Translations under genes and position numbers: made by a program
Notes under the pieces: generated by a model
What the model was told of the DNA's origin: nothing
The model's database searches: none
What the model saw: the letters and a program-made list of their open reading frames with translations, nothing else
Shown: positions 22,271-31,380 of the stretch, piece by piece
How positions within the stretch are numbered: the first letter of the stretch is position 1
Layout: each line of letters starts with the position of its first letter
DNA from: a virus
DNA: 41,941 bases
Reading direction: 5' to 3' (one strand)
IMG/VR virus record: IMGVR_UViG_3300046453_000132
Span: 1-41,941 of that record

Positions 22271-23269
22271 TCAGGCGAAGATCAGGCTGGTCCCACCATT
22301 CGCGGCGGCCGAGGCAGCAATCCGTGCCTGGACACGCGCCCAGTCGTCATCGAGCACCGTCAAAGGATTGCGGCCCGATCGGGCGAGGTTTTCCGTGAAG
22401 CCGCGGTATATGCGGAAAGGAGACTGGCTCATGTCCAGGCCACTTGCCGGCCAGATCGACGACGGACCGATGCCGATCTTGGTCTTGGACGCGGCATACG
22501 AGTCAGCGTTCGCGGCCACCCCGTTTGCCGAGGTGTTGCTGACATTCCGAGAGACGGAAGATCGGATCATCAGGCCCGATTGGGTCGCGCCTGCTCCGCT
22601 TCGCCACGTCGCGATCTGCGTCAGCTTCCCGATGTGGGGCAGGATCGAGGAGGTATAGTTGATCGTATTGTTGTTGCCCATCGAGGGCGACTGGAAGTTC
22701 GCCACCACGGCGCCGTCCGCTTTGACGCCAACCCACGCTTTTTCCGGCGTCGTCGCGTAATACGCAGTCGGCGCTGCATCAGTACCCGAGGTCTGCATGA
22801 TGGGGCAGAAGGAGTTGGCGGCCGGGCCGGTCCAAAGACGCGGATCCGGGGCCCAAAGGTACAGGCATTCCAGCCACAGTTGGCTACCGCCCACCACAGC
22901 GGCTCCGGCCGGGGCCGGATTCCAGATATCCGCGTTCACCGCCGCAGGCACTTCGACATAGCCGTGCCGCCCCGTGAGCGTCTTCAATTCGAAGCCGCCG
23001 CCAGCAAAACCGACCGTTCCTGCCGCGAGCTTGCGAAACGCTCCGTTGTTGTGCTCCGAGATGTCCCGGATGAGAGCGTCGGCCGCTGGCGCACCCGCTG
23101 CCTGCCGGCCGGCGAAATCGCCCGCCGGGTAAGACCAGGGAAATGCGGTGTCCCAGAGGAAGCGAACGCCGTCCTTGGCATCCTTCAGGAGCGGATCGCG
23201 ATAGACCTTGGTGAGCGAGGTGTCCGAAACTGCGTAAGGGGCACGCAGAACGTAAGCATAGTCGGCCAT
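22271..23269 (-). CDS. Tail-fibre-associated protein, 332 aa
   Basis: A Gly/Ala-rich, beta-prone protein (GGFELKTLTGRHGYVEVPAA, GLMIRSSVSRN) directly downstream of the giant fibre, with 17 nt between the stop of the fibre and its ATG. The composition resembles carbohydrate-binding, concanavalin-like phage adhesins. Likely a second receptor-binding or fibre-cap protein. No family is firmly recognised. Confidence 0.6.
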   Translation of the reverse strand: MADYAYVLRAPYAVSDTSLTKVYRDPLLKDAKDGVRFLWDTAFPWSYPAGDFAGRQAAGAPAADALIRDISEHNNGAFRKLAAGTVGFAGGGFELKTLTGRHGYVEVPAAVNADIWNPAPAGAAVVGGSQLWLECLYLWAPDPRLWTGPAANSFCPIMQTSGTDAAPTAYYATTPEKAWVGVKADGAVVANFQSPSMGNNNTINYTSSILPHIGKLTQIATWRSGAGATQSGLMIRSSVSRNVSNTSANGVAANADSYAASKTKIGIGPSSIWPASGLDMSQSPFRIYRGFTENLARSGRNPLTVLDDDWARVQARIAASAAANGGTSLIFA

Positions 23270-23286
23270 GGGCGTGTGCTCCTAGA

Positions 23287-26200
23287 TTAGGCAGAGAAGA
23301 GTTGAAGGATGGGATCGGCGGCGAGGTAGGCCCCGGTGTCCTGATGAGGGTGAAACCCGCTGTCATCGAGCCAGGCGCGGTACACGGTCGGGTCAGGGCC
23401 AAACGAATAGCCCATGGAGACCACGGCGCAGTCGATCGAGGGTGCGAGCGCGCGCATAGCCCTGGTGTAGCGGCCCACTGGCTTGGTGGCGTAATGGGGG
23501 ACAATGTCTTCCGGCAGGATCATCAGGAGATCGCAGCCGGGTACCTGATTGGCGGGCGGGTTTGCGAGCCGCGCGCGGGCGAACAACGTGACCATGTCCG
23601 CAGCGAACTGCACATCGCTTCGACTGTCGGAATTGTCGTTTGTGCCGAGCAGGAAGCAATGCGTATCCGTCGGGATCATCGCCAGAGCCGCCACTTGCTG
23701 CGCCTGGTCTACTGCAGCCCAACCCGACGCACGCGTGCCGCTGTTGCCGCACTTGTTGATGATGATACCGGCGCCGGCCGAGTTCGCGTAATAGACGCCG
23801 TACAACTCGACGCTGCCGGACACGACTTCGATGCGCAGGCGGATTTGGGTATTGAGCGCCGGCATGCCCGCCAAATCCATCAATGCCGACTGGACGCCGC
23901 TGCCCTGGACATTGAGCGTCTTCCACGCATCGGTGTCGAACCAGCGGTAACGGATCACGCCATCGCTCGTGCCGTTCCACATAAGGCGCGCCGAGGTCGG
24001 TCGCGGCTCGGTCGCGGACACAAACCACTCGCCCAACAGGCCCGAGGTCGAACTGGTGATCGAGTACGTGTCGGGGGAAGTCGCGGTGCCGTCGACGACG
24101 GTGGCGTTGCTGGACAGCGCATTGCGCCAGCCAACCAGCTGCACCGACGTCGCAAAGCCGACATACCCGATCGCGGCCCTCCCGTACTTCGCGAACATGA
24201 TGTCGGCGAACTTGCGGAACCACTTGGGTGAATCGTCGATATAGCTGTCGCCACAGAACGTCAGCGAAAGCTGGGTGTTCGCGATGGCGAGGTTCATCAT
24301 CCGCAGCTTCATGCGCGCCTTGCGCAGCCTCCACGCCTGGTAGGCCTGAACGTCTGGCGCTCCCCCGCTATCGTGGAATACGTCCATCCTGGCCGACAGC
24401 GCGGCAATAGAGACCGCTAGCGAGGCCGCCGCTGCGTCATCACCCGACCAGAGCACCACCTGCCCGGAATTATCGAGCAGGAGGGGCGAGCGTTGGCCCG
24501 TGCCGGGCACGATGATCTGCTCGAACACTTCAGTTCGCACAGGGCCCTTGCCCACAAGTTCGGTCAGGGCGGAAACGTTCGCCTCGGTCGACGCCAGCCT
24601 TGCCGTCACGGCCGCATCTGTTCGGGGCAGCACGTTGCGCCCCTCTTGATCGACCAGCAAAGGCAGAGGGGTGGTCGCTAGCGGGTCAACGATGAACTCG
24701 AATACATCGGCGGAAATTTTGTCGCCGACGAGGGCTTCGACTTGAGCCTGATCCACCGGCTTGCGCGGCACAACGCCGATGACCTGGCCGTTGGCATCCA
24801 CCAAAGGAACGCCGCCGCCAGTGGGGAGGATCGCCGTAAACTGTGCTGCGTCCAACGTTTCGAACGGCTCGCCCCGCATTCCTTGGGCGGCAGCGGCGTA
24901 CTCAATCGCGGGCCCCATGACCGTTGCTGTCGCGGTCGCCGTGGTGTCGAGGCCGGTTCGCAGATTTTTCGCGGTCGCGTCGATCTGGAAAATGGTGCCG
25001 AGGCGCACCGCAGGCGGAGCCTTCTGGGAGGCCCGCCACAGCAGGAAGAAATCGCGTTCCAACCCCTGACCCTTTACGTTCAGATGCACCTCGGTCGGAT
25101 CGCTGGACGCCATGCAGCTGCGCGGCAGCAAGCCGTTCGCGATGTCGGCTATGTCCTCGGCAGACCCGTCCGACCCGTGAGCGCGGATGTAATCGTAGTT
25201 CGTACCGACGCCGTTGATGAACGCCGCCTGCTGCGGCCACAGGGCGCGAAGCTGGGCGTTGAAGTAGGTGAGCGCGTTGCGGATGGCAGAACCGGGCGCG
25301 AAGTCGCGGCCAGGCGTGAGCGAGAGGATCGTCACGCGCTGCCCGGCTGTGGCGTCGACGATAAGCCCGATATCTTCCAGCACGCGCGGGTTGATGTCGT
25401 TCGGAAACACGGGGTTGCCCGGCCCCGCGAAGAAGGTGTTCTGCGTACTGCGAATGACCACCTCCGAAGTCTGCAGCAGAGCGAGGTTGTCGGGGACGAA
25501 AAGCGACTGGGGATCGAGGGCCGTGGCAGCGCCGCCGTCGTCCGGCGTGAAGGTATAGGCCGGCGTGCCGGCGTTGGGCACCGAGACGATGCCATGTCGC
25601 CCGCCAAGCCAACCCGCCTCGCTGCAGTGCGTGGCGATCGTGTCGCCAGCAGACGTGTTGAGGAAGCCTTCAGCGGCAAAGGCGTCGAAGGATACCGCCG
25701 GGCCGGGGGCAACGCCGTTGATCGCGGTGATCTGCACACCGGTTCCGCCGGCGGGGATCGTGTTGCCGGCCGTGGTGAAGCGCAGCGGGCGCACCCCCAG
25801 GCGATAGACCTGCTTCGAGCCGCTGCTGTATTTCGCGACATTGACCAGCGTGTAGCCAAGCGTGGCGGCAGCGGCCTCCAGCCACTTGCCGTCCAACATG
25901 GAATCGGAGGTCCCGAGCATCGCCGTCTGGCTCCCCCAGTTCATTGCCTTGGTGTTAAGTCCACGCACCTGCCCGCCGAGGGGCAAGCTGTAGCCGGCCC
26001 ACGTCAGGGTGAATTTGTCGGCATGGCCCTCCCATTCGACCAGCGCGGTGACCGTGCTGGCGCTGGACAGCGCGCGGGCACGAAAGCCCGAGATGCGGGC
26101 ATTCAAGGTCTGCCCATCGTAGCGGGCGAAGTCCGTGGCGAGGCCATCCACCCTTGCCTGGGGCAGGAAGTTCGTAAACCCGATCGCGAGGTTTTTGATC

Positions 26201-26754
26201 TCGGCCAGGGTGTAGAGGCCAACGTACCCGGCGGCCGTGGCTACATTGCCGTAAAGGTCCTTGCTGCCAACCTCGATCCACTGGAACTCGCGGCCAAGAT
26301 CAGAGGCGTAGTAGCGGTAGCCATCGCGAGGTGCGGGGAACGGACGATCGCCGAACGGGCCCGAAAAGCGCGAGGTGATATTGCTGTAGAGGGTGTCGAG
26401 CGCACCTTGCAGACCAACGATCGTGTTGATCCCCTGCGTGCCGCTGTGGTTGCCGCGATTGGTCGCCTCGGACTGCGAGAAGAACGAATACCACTTGCTC
26501 TCCGTGACGGCCGTGCCGCCAAGGCCGATGTCGCCGGCGTTGAGCCAGATATCCCAGCGCGGAAGCTCGCCGGGATCCTTGCGTCCCCACAGAGTACCAG
26601 AACGCACCTCGGGCGTGCCGCCGTGGCGATAGGTGAAGGCCTCGCGCTCGGATACGGTGCCAAACAGGATCACCTGCCGCAGCACGTCGGCGACGGTGCG
26701 GCCGTCGAAATCGAGAAGTTCGGCGATGCCGGCCTTGGAGCTTAGCTTGGCCAT
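23287..26754 (-). CDS. Giant tail fibre/spike with two SGNH-hydrolase-like domains
   Basis: 1155 residues. The N-terminal part is fibre-like (ITSRFSGPFGDRPFPAPRDG). A first SGNH-like domain at about 275-570 has MLGTSDSML (nucleophile block) and DPTEVHLNVKG (His block). After a beta-rich linker, a second at about 825-1145 has FCGDSYIDD, LLGTNDNSD (Gly-x-Asn-Asp block) and DDSGFHPH (Asp-His). SGNH enzymes remove acetyl or acyl groups, and in tail spikes they deacetylate capsule or O-antigen. It probably binds and trims surface polysaccharide. It starts 3 nt after H. Confidence 0.85.
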   Translation of the reverse strand: MAKLSSKAGIAELLDFDGRTVADVLRQVILFGTVSEREAFTYRHGGTPEVRSGTLWGRKDPGELPRWDIWLNAGDIGLGGTAVTESKWYSFFSQSEATNRGNHSGTQGINTIVGLQGALDTLYSNITSRFSGPFGDRPFPAPRDGYRYYASDLGREFQWIEVGSKDLYGNVATAAGYVGLYTLAEIKNLAIGFTNFLPQARVDGLATDFARYDGQTLNARISGFRARALSSASTVTALVEWEGHADKFTLTWAGYSLPLGGQVRGLNTKAMNWGSQTAMLGTSDSMLDGKWLEAAAATLGYTLVNVAKYSSGSKQVYRLGVRPLRFTTAGNTIPAGGTGVQITAINGVAPGPAVSFDAFAAEGFLNTSAGDTIATHCSEAGWLGGRHGIVSVPNAGTPAYTFTPDDGGAATALDPQSLFVPDNLALLQTSEVVIRSTQNTFFAGPGNPVFPNDINPRVLEDIGLIVDATAGQRVTILSLTPGRDFAPGSAIRNALTYFNAQLRALWPQQAAFINGVGTNYDYIRAHGSDGSAEDIADIANGLLPRSCMASSDPTEVHLNVKGQGLERDFFLLWRASQKAPPAVRLGTIFQIDATAKNLRTGLDTTATATATVMGPAIEYAAAAQGMRGEPFETLDAAQFTAILPTGGGVPLVDANGQVIGVVPRKPVDQAQVEALVGDKISADVFEFIVDPLATTPLPLLVDQEGRNVLPRTDAAVTARLASTEANVSALTELVGKGPVRTEVFEQIIVPGTGQRSPLLLDNSGQVVLWSGDDAAAASLAVSIAALSARMDVFHDSGGAPDVQAYQAWRLRKARMKLRMMNLAIANTQLSLTFCGDSYIDDSPKWFRKFADIMFAKYGRAAIGYVGFATSVQLVGWRNALSSNATVVDGTATSPDTYSITSSTSGLLGEWFVSATEPRPTSARLMWNGTSDGVIRYRWFDTDAWKTLNVQGSGVQSALMDLAGMPALNTQIRLRIEVVSGSVELYGVYYANSAGAGIIINKCGNSGTRASGWAAVDQAQQVAALAMIPTDTHCFLLGTNDNSDSRSDVQFAADMVTLFARARLANPPANQVPGCDLLMILPEDIVPHYATKPVGRYTRAMRALAPSIDCAVVSMGYSFGPDPTVYRAWLDDSGFHPHQDTGAYLAADPILQLFSA

Positions 26755-26757
26755 CGG

Positions 26758-27801
26758 TCAGGTCCCTACAGCGATGTAACAGGTGGCATCGGCTTCATCG
26801 TCGGCGTTGAAGGCCGAGAAGCCGGTCTTGGTGATGGTCGATACGACAACGGCGGGCGTGTTTTCCTGCGACCCGGTGCCCAAGCTGGTCACGCCGCTGA
26901 CCACCGCCGAGAAGCAGGCGGTGTTGAAGGGCTGCACGAAGACCACGCCGGTGGACACGTTGGGAGCCGCGCTGAACCGGCCCCATGCGATCTGGAAACC
27001 GAAGAAGCGGATGTAGCCATTCTGCTCGAGCAGCATCGAGATCGGACCGAGGCGGCGCGGCGTGACCACGGTGTTGGCAGCGATGCCGGCGGTGATCTCG
27101 GCCGCGCTTGCTTCAGCGACGGTCAGGGTGAGGTCGGCTTCCAGCGTCCCGCCGCCGGATACCAGGCCATCGCCCGTGATCCGCCGCGCCGCCAGCGCCG
27201 CTAGGCCGGTGCTGACCGTGTTGCTGATCGCAGCGATGCTGTTGTTGACGGCGGTGGTAAACGAAGCGAGCCGCGCGCGCAGCGTCTTGGGCGTGACGAT
27301 GGTCTCCGCGTCGTCCTCGCCATCAACGCCCGCATTGACCCGCGCCTGTGTGGCAAGCCGAGCCACGCCGCGATACTGCTCGGTCGCAGGTGGGTAAGCG
27401 AAGACGGCATTACCGTAGACGATGTTCGCAGCCAGATCGGCCTCGAAAGAAATGTCGAAGACGAACAGCGCGAAGGCGGGAGCCGCTTTGGTGAGCAGCG
27501 GTTGCTCGGCGGAGCTGACAGCAAACAGGGTGCCGTCCTCGAGATAGAGCCCGAGCGCCCTGGCGGTCCACACTTCCGCGCTGGTGTCGTAGGAAGTCAG
27601 GTGCGTCACGTTCTCGGCGGGCGATACACCCGATGCGACATCGAGAAGCTTGAACTGGCCTGGCAGCGCGGTCAGCGTGGGCGCGAAGTCGAACACCGAG
27701 GCCGTCAGGCCCAGATGGGTTATCGAGGTCGGGTCGGAGCCCGATGCAGCCTGGACAGCCGCGAGCCCCGCATCGGTCAGTTTGAGGACCAGCGCGGCCA
27801 T
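26758..27801 (-). CDS. Tail fibre protein H-like
   Basis: 347 residues from ATG 27801, which shares a base with the stop of I (TAATG). The N-terminal 150 residues fit P2 gpH (MAALVLKLTDAGLAAVQAAS; HLGLTASVFDFAP). Next is GVARLATQARVNAG with IVTPKTLRARL, a repeat common in such fibres. The C-terminal domain (IRFFGFQIAWGRFSA, PFNTACFSAVVSG) resembles the gp53-like fibre end. It probably joins the giant fibre to the baseplate or is an alternative fibre. Confidence 0.85.
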   Translation of the reverse strand: MAALVLKLTDAGLAAVQAASGSDPTSITHLGLTASVFDFAPTLTALPGQFKLLDVASGVSPAENVTHLTSYDTSAEVWTARALGLYLEDGTLFAVSSAEQPLLTKAAPAFALFVFDISFEADLAANIVYGNAVFAYPPATEQYRGVARLATQARVNAGVDGEDDAETIVTPKTLRARLASFTTAVNNSIAAISNTVSTGLAALAARRITGDGLVSGGGTLEADLTLTVAEASAAEITAGIAANTVVTPRRLGPISMLLEQNGYIRFFGFQIAWGRFSAAPNVSTGVVFVQPFNTACFSAVVSGVTSLGTGSQENTPAVVVSTITKTGFSAFNADDEADATCYIAVGT

Positions 27802-28430
27802 TATTCTTCCTCCCAGTAGTCGAGGCCATCCTCGGTGCGGAGCGGCTCGCCATCGGCCGTCTGCCAAATCTTCGACCAGTCCCGGCTCGTGTCGTGCTGG
27901 GCGAGGTAGTCGGCGCGGTGGAAGCTGCCGACGAGGCCACTCCCCGCGAGATAGAGGCCGGCCTGCGCCTCAAGGACCTGCACGAAATCGAAGTGTGCGC
28001 GCAGCGGCTTGGCCGCCGCGACGTCGCGGATAATTGCCTCGGCCGTCTCGGCGGTCAGGAAATCCGGGCCCATTTCGTTCGCGGGTGCACGCACCTCGAA
28101 AGTATGCGGCGCGCGCGGCGGATCTGTCTCCCACCACTCGGTGACGGTCAGCAGCGGGTGGAACCGTGCCAGGACCTCGACGACGGCGGCGCGGGTGCCC
28201 TTGATCTTGTGGAACGGGATCGTGCCGGTCACCGCCGCGCGCTTTTGCTCAACCGACCACGTCGTGTCCCAATGGCTGATCGCCAGACCCCAGGCCAGGA
28301 AGGGCAGCACTTCGGCCGGGCACGTCGCCGGGTTCCACAGGTTGCCCACTGCCGACAGGTCGATGCGCGCGAGCATGGCATCCTCGAGCGCGCGCTCGCC
28401 GGGGGTAGCGTTGGGAGGGAGCAGGCTCAC
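27801..28430 (-). CDS. I: Baseplate protein I (P2 gpI family)
   Basis: About 209 residues (P2 gpI about 176): SLLPPNATPGERALEDAM, NLWNPATCPAEVLPFLAWGL, SVEQKRAAV and the KIKGT(R) block are typical of tail protein I. GTG 28430 overlaps the stop of J (GTGA), and another GTG lies three nt upstream. It joins the fibre to the baseplate periphery. Confidence 0.92.
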   Translation of the reverse strand: MSLLPPNATPGERALEDAMLARIDLSAVGNLWNPATCPAEVLPFLAWGLAISHWDTTWSVEQKRAAVTGTIPFHKIKGTRAAVVEVLARFHPLLTVTEWWETDPPRAPHTFEVRAPANEMGPDFLTAETAEAIIRDVAAAKPLRAHFDFVQVLEAQAGLYLAGSGLVGSFHRADYLAQHDTSRDWSKIWQTADGEPLRTEDGLDYWEEE

Positions 28431-29317
28431 CACTCGGTCCCCGCGATCGTGATCTCGACCGAGACCGGGTTGGCGATCTGCGACATCGAAATCGCGATGT
28501 CGGCGGCCGGCGAGGGCAGTGCGACGCGCTGGACGTTGCTCACATGCAGGGCGGCGATGTGGGCCGAGCGGGCGACGTCGCGTCCGATTTTGCGCGAGGC
28601 GGCAAGGAAGGCAGCGAGGCTGTCATCGGCCGTGTTTTCGATCAGCGTCGCATCAGGGCCGGAGTAGACGAAGAGCTGCGCCGCGATGGCGTAGTCGACA
28701 AGCTCGACCGCCTGGACGATGACCTGATCGGTCAACGGCCGCACGTCGGCGAGGCGGTCGCGGACCGCCTGCAACACGACTTCGGACGGGACGCCGTTGC
28801 CGCTTTTGGCCAGCACCGTCACGACCACGACGCCGGGCGTCGGAGATACCGCAGTGGCATCCGCGACGTCGCCATGGGCCGAGCGGGCGTGGAAGACGTA
28901 GGCGAGTTCGGGCCCCGCGACCGAGAAGCTATGGGGTGCAAGCTGGATGCGCTGGCGATAAGCGCTGTCCAATTCCATCACGGCGGCGGCCGTCGCCGTC
29001 GCCGGTGTGACCACCAGGCGAGGTACGTCCATCAGGACGCCGAGCTGGTCGAGGTTGGCATCGGTGGCGTAGGCTAGCAGCAGCCCTTTGGCGGTGTCGT
29101 TGAATGCCTGCGCGAGCACCAGTTCGTCGTAGCTATCCGCCTCGAGCAGAAGGATCGCCGGGTCGCTCTCCACCAAGGCGGAGAACGCGGGCATTTGGGC
29201 AATGAGGCGCGCGATCTTGGCCGCAAGGCGCGTTTCGAAGTCCGGCTGCGGGACGAGCGCAGGCGCTGGAACTCCGGAGAGATCGACGGCAGGGGAGGAG
29301 GCAATTGAACCGACCAT
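28427..29317 (-). CDS. J: Baseplate wedge protein J
   Basis: 296 residues from ATG 29317, or 300 from ATG 29329 (P2 gpJ about 302). The opening VDLSGVPAPALVPQPDFETR, the central YATDANLDQLGVLMDVPRLV and the C-terminal beta part (SVEITI) are as in gpJ. It is followed by I and H as in P2, but it is not preceded by V and W. The 70 bp upstream to S hold no gene and no recognised promoter. Confidence 0.92.
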   Translation of the reverse strand: MVGSIASSPAVDLSGVPAPALVPQPDFETRLAAKIARLIAQMPAFSALVESDPAILLLEADSYDELVLAQAFNDTAKGLLLAYATDANLDQLGVLMDVPRLVVTPATATAAAVMELDSAYRQRIQLAPHSFSVAGPELAYVFHARSAHGDVADATAVSPTPGVVVVTVLAKSGNGVPSEVVLQAVRDRLADVRPLTDQVIVQAVELVDYAIAAQLFVYSGPDATLIENTADDSLAAFLAASRKIGRDVARSAHIAALHVSNVQRVALPSPAADIAISMSQIANPVSVEITIAGTEW

Positions 29318-29387
29318 GCATTGAGGCATGGGCCAGCTTCGTGCGCGCGCGGTAGGGGGCGGCGGGGTAGAGGTGCCCGTTACCGCG

Positions 29388-29864
29388 TCAGTCGTCGGGT
29401 CGGATCAGCGATTCCGCGATCTCCATGGCAAGCCGCTCATCTTCGGCGCCGATGCCCACGATGCCGCGCACCGGATAGCGGTATCGGATTTCGCGGCCGC
29501 TGCGCAGGCGGCCGACCACGTCGACCTCGCCAAATTGACTAACGGCGGCGACGCGATCGACAGCGCCCGAGGCGGGCTTGATCTCCACGCCACCGGCATC
29601 GGCGACGATCTTCCAATTGCGCAGCTTGCGCAGGCCCTTGAACATCTTGCCGGTCTGGCGGCGCAGCTTGCCCCGGCCATCCAGGCGCGGCTTGCGCGCC
29701 TCCATGGGCCGGCCCTGCGGGTCGACGTTCTGCGCGATGCGCTGCATGTTGGCGCGGCGGATCGCCTGGCCGAGCTTCATCACGGCGGCCTTGCGTTTAG
29801 CGGGCTCCACCGCGTTGAGGATCGTGGCGAACCACCGCTCGAATTCGCTCAGGTCTTCGGCCAT
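29388..29864 (-). CDS. S: Tail completion protein S
   Basis: 158 residues (P2 gpS about 150), virion morphogenesis family. It is very basic, with IRRANMQRIAQNVDPQGRPM and KMFKGLRKLRNWKI typical of gpS. It acts with R to finish the head-proximal tail end. The spacer to R is 3 nt. Confidence 0.9.
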   Translation of the reverse strand: MAEDLSEFERWFATILNAVEPAKRKAAVMKLGQAIRRANMQRIAQNVDPQGRPMEARKPRLDGRGKLRRQTGKMFKGLRKLRNWKIVADAGGVEIKPASGAVDRVAAVSQFGEVDVVGRLRSGREIRYRYPVRGIVGIGAEDERLAMEIAESLIRPDD

Positions 29865-29867
29865 ACG

Positions 29868-30356
29868 TCAAAGCTCCCAAGGCAGCACATCTTCGATCAC
29901 GTCGAAGCCGAGCAATGGTGGCGCAGCGGCCGGTGCGATAATGCTCATTCCGTCCACGAACAGCGGGTCCGGTTCACCGCGGTATTCCAGATCATAGCGG
30001 CCGTCGCCTTTCGGCGCGGCGCTGATCGCCTGGTCGAGCTGGAGCTGCAGGAGCACGTCAGCGGATGCGTTGTCGAGGATGTCGGCGTCGAAGCCGATCG
30101 CATCCTTGCCCGGCACCATCAGCTCGGGCTGGTTGACGCGCAGCCATTCGAAGACCGCGAGGAACAGCACGGCGATGTCGGTCGCCATTTCCACGACCAG
30201 GACGTTTAGCTGGAACGCTATTGCGAAGCCGCGACCCTCGGTTTGCGTCGAGCGGGCGGTGCCGCGTTCGATCCAGATCCGCAGCCGGTCCGGTTCGTTG
30301 CCCAGCTCGGGCAGGACGGCGAAGATGGCGGCCCGCAGGGTGTCGATCTTACGCAT
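29868..30356 (-). CDS. R: Tail completion protein R
   Basis: 162 residues (P2 gpR about 155): MRKIDTLRAAIFAVLPELGN, NVLVVEMATDIAVLFLAVFE and WLRVNQPEL match the family. It needs S for tail completion. R lies between X and S here, and the usual lysis genes found between X and R in P2 are absent because the lysis cassette has moved to 20.4-21.9 kb. Confidence 0.9.
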   Translation of the reverse strand: MRKIDTLRAAIFAVLPELGNEPDRLRIWIERGTARSTQTEGRGFAIAFQLNVLVVEMATDIAVLFLAVFEWLRVNQPELMVPGKDAIGFDADILDNASADVLLQLQLDQAISAAPKGDGRYDLEYRGEPDPLFVDGMSIIAPAAAPPLLGFDVIEDVLPWEL

Positions 30357-30359
30357 CGC

Positions 30360-30572
30360 TCAGTCCCACAGCTTCACGGTTTCAAGAATGGCGGGCGCGG
30401 CCTTGGCCAGTTCGGGCAGAGTGACGACGGTGCCGGCAGGCAGGCGCGTGCCGAGCGCGGCGATGCCGGGGTTGAGCGCGAGGACCTGCTCGGTGACGGC
30501 GCGGGTGCGGCCCAGCTCGCGCCAGCAGATCGCGTCGACGGTATCACCTTCGAGGGCGGTCGCGGTGGTCAT
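30360..30572 (-). CDS. X: Tail protein X
   Basis: 70 residues (P2 gpX about 67) of the LysM-like tail protein X family: EGDTVDAICWRELGRT, VLALNPGIAALGTRLPAGTV and TLPEL. It starts on the last base of the L stop (TGATG). Confidence 0.92.
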   Translation of the reverse strand: MTTATALEGDTVDAICWRELGRTRAVTEQVLALNPGIAALGTRLPAGTVVTLPELAKAAPAILETVKLWD

Positions 30573-31066
30573 CAGATCAATTCGACGGCGTTGCGCAGCA
30601 CCGGCCGCTCGGCACCGATGCTCAGAAGGTCCGCGACGGCGGCGTGCGCGATGCGGCGCGAATCGTCGGCGGTCAGCACCTTTTCCGCCGCGCGGTCGAG
30701 CCCATCGTCGGTCGCCGAGATGTCGCGGTACTGGCCCTGCAGCTCGGCGGCGGCGGAATAGATGACGATGCGTTCCCACAGCACCACTGCACGGTTGCGG
30801 GCATTGAGCGTCAGATCGGTGACCCCGGCGAGGGACGACACGCCGGCCGCCGCGTGCGTGCTGCGCCAGACGGCGAGCAGGCGGAACGCGGTGAGCATCG
30901 CACCTTCGATCGCGGCGGTCAGGCGGGCGGTGGGCACGGTGCCTTCGCCGAGGCGCGGGATCTCGCGCGCGGCGGCAAGTGCCACCGGCGGGAACCATCC
31001 GTCGGCCACGACCTGAGCACTAGTCGGATCGGTGCCGGGGGCTGGATAGGCGACGAGGCCGGTCAT
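30572..31066 (-). CDS. L: Head completion/stabilization protein L
   Basis: 164 residues from ATG 31066 (P2 gpL about 169): DGWFPPVALAAAREIPRLGE, TVPTARLTAAIEGAML and LWERIVIYSAAAELQGQYRD fit gpL. It closes the filled head. About 120 bp upstream contain a GC-rich imperfect inverted repeat (around 31075-31160) and no gene. Confidence 0.9.
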   Translation of the reverse strand: MTGLVAYPAPGTDPTSAQVVADGWFPPVALAAAREIPRLGEGTVPTARLTAAIEGAMLTAFRLLAVWRSTHAAAGVSSLAGVTDLTLNARNRAVVLWERIVIYSAAAELQGQYRDISATDDGLDRAAEKVLTADDSRRIAHAAVADLLSIGAERPVLRNAVELI

Positions 31067-31185
31067 GCGCGATCCTTCGGGACGGTTGTCGGGGGGTGGG
31101 GACGGGCTGGCCGGCAAGCCGCAAGCGGTTGTCGTTCAGACCGTCCGCCCCCCGAGCGCCGTGGGGCGTTACGTTGGCGGCCGCC

Positions 31186-31380
31186 TCAAGCGAGGCCGGC
31201 GCGCCGGGTCTGGAAGATCGACCGGGGATGCGCCTGGTATCGATGCGCGGCCGGGCCGATGAAGGGGAAGGCGACGGTTTGCATGACGACGAAGGCGAGC
31301 GCGAGCGCCGGCATGGCAATGTAGGCCAGGGCCCCGAGCAGGGCGCGGACAAGGCCGAATGGGTAGTTTCGTCGGGACAT
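31186..31380 (-). CDS. Small membrane protein between M and L, 64 aa
   Basis: Two short hydrophobic parts (VRALLGALAYIAMPALALAF and VVMQTVAFPFIG) with a basic start and end. The ATG at 31380 shares a base with the stop of M. P2 has no gene here. Candidate functions are an extra holin-like or head-related membrane protein; nothing more can be said. Confidence 0.55.
   Translation of the reverse strand: MSRRNYPFGLVRALLGALAYIAMPALALAFVVMQTVAFPFIGPAAHRYQAHPRSIFQTRRAGLA

Noticed and set aside
24742-26745. 667-codon open frame on the plus strand
   Set aside because: It is antisense to the giant fibre gene, has Arg/Gly-rich shadow composition and matches no domain. Long shadow frames are common in high-GC DNA.
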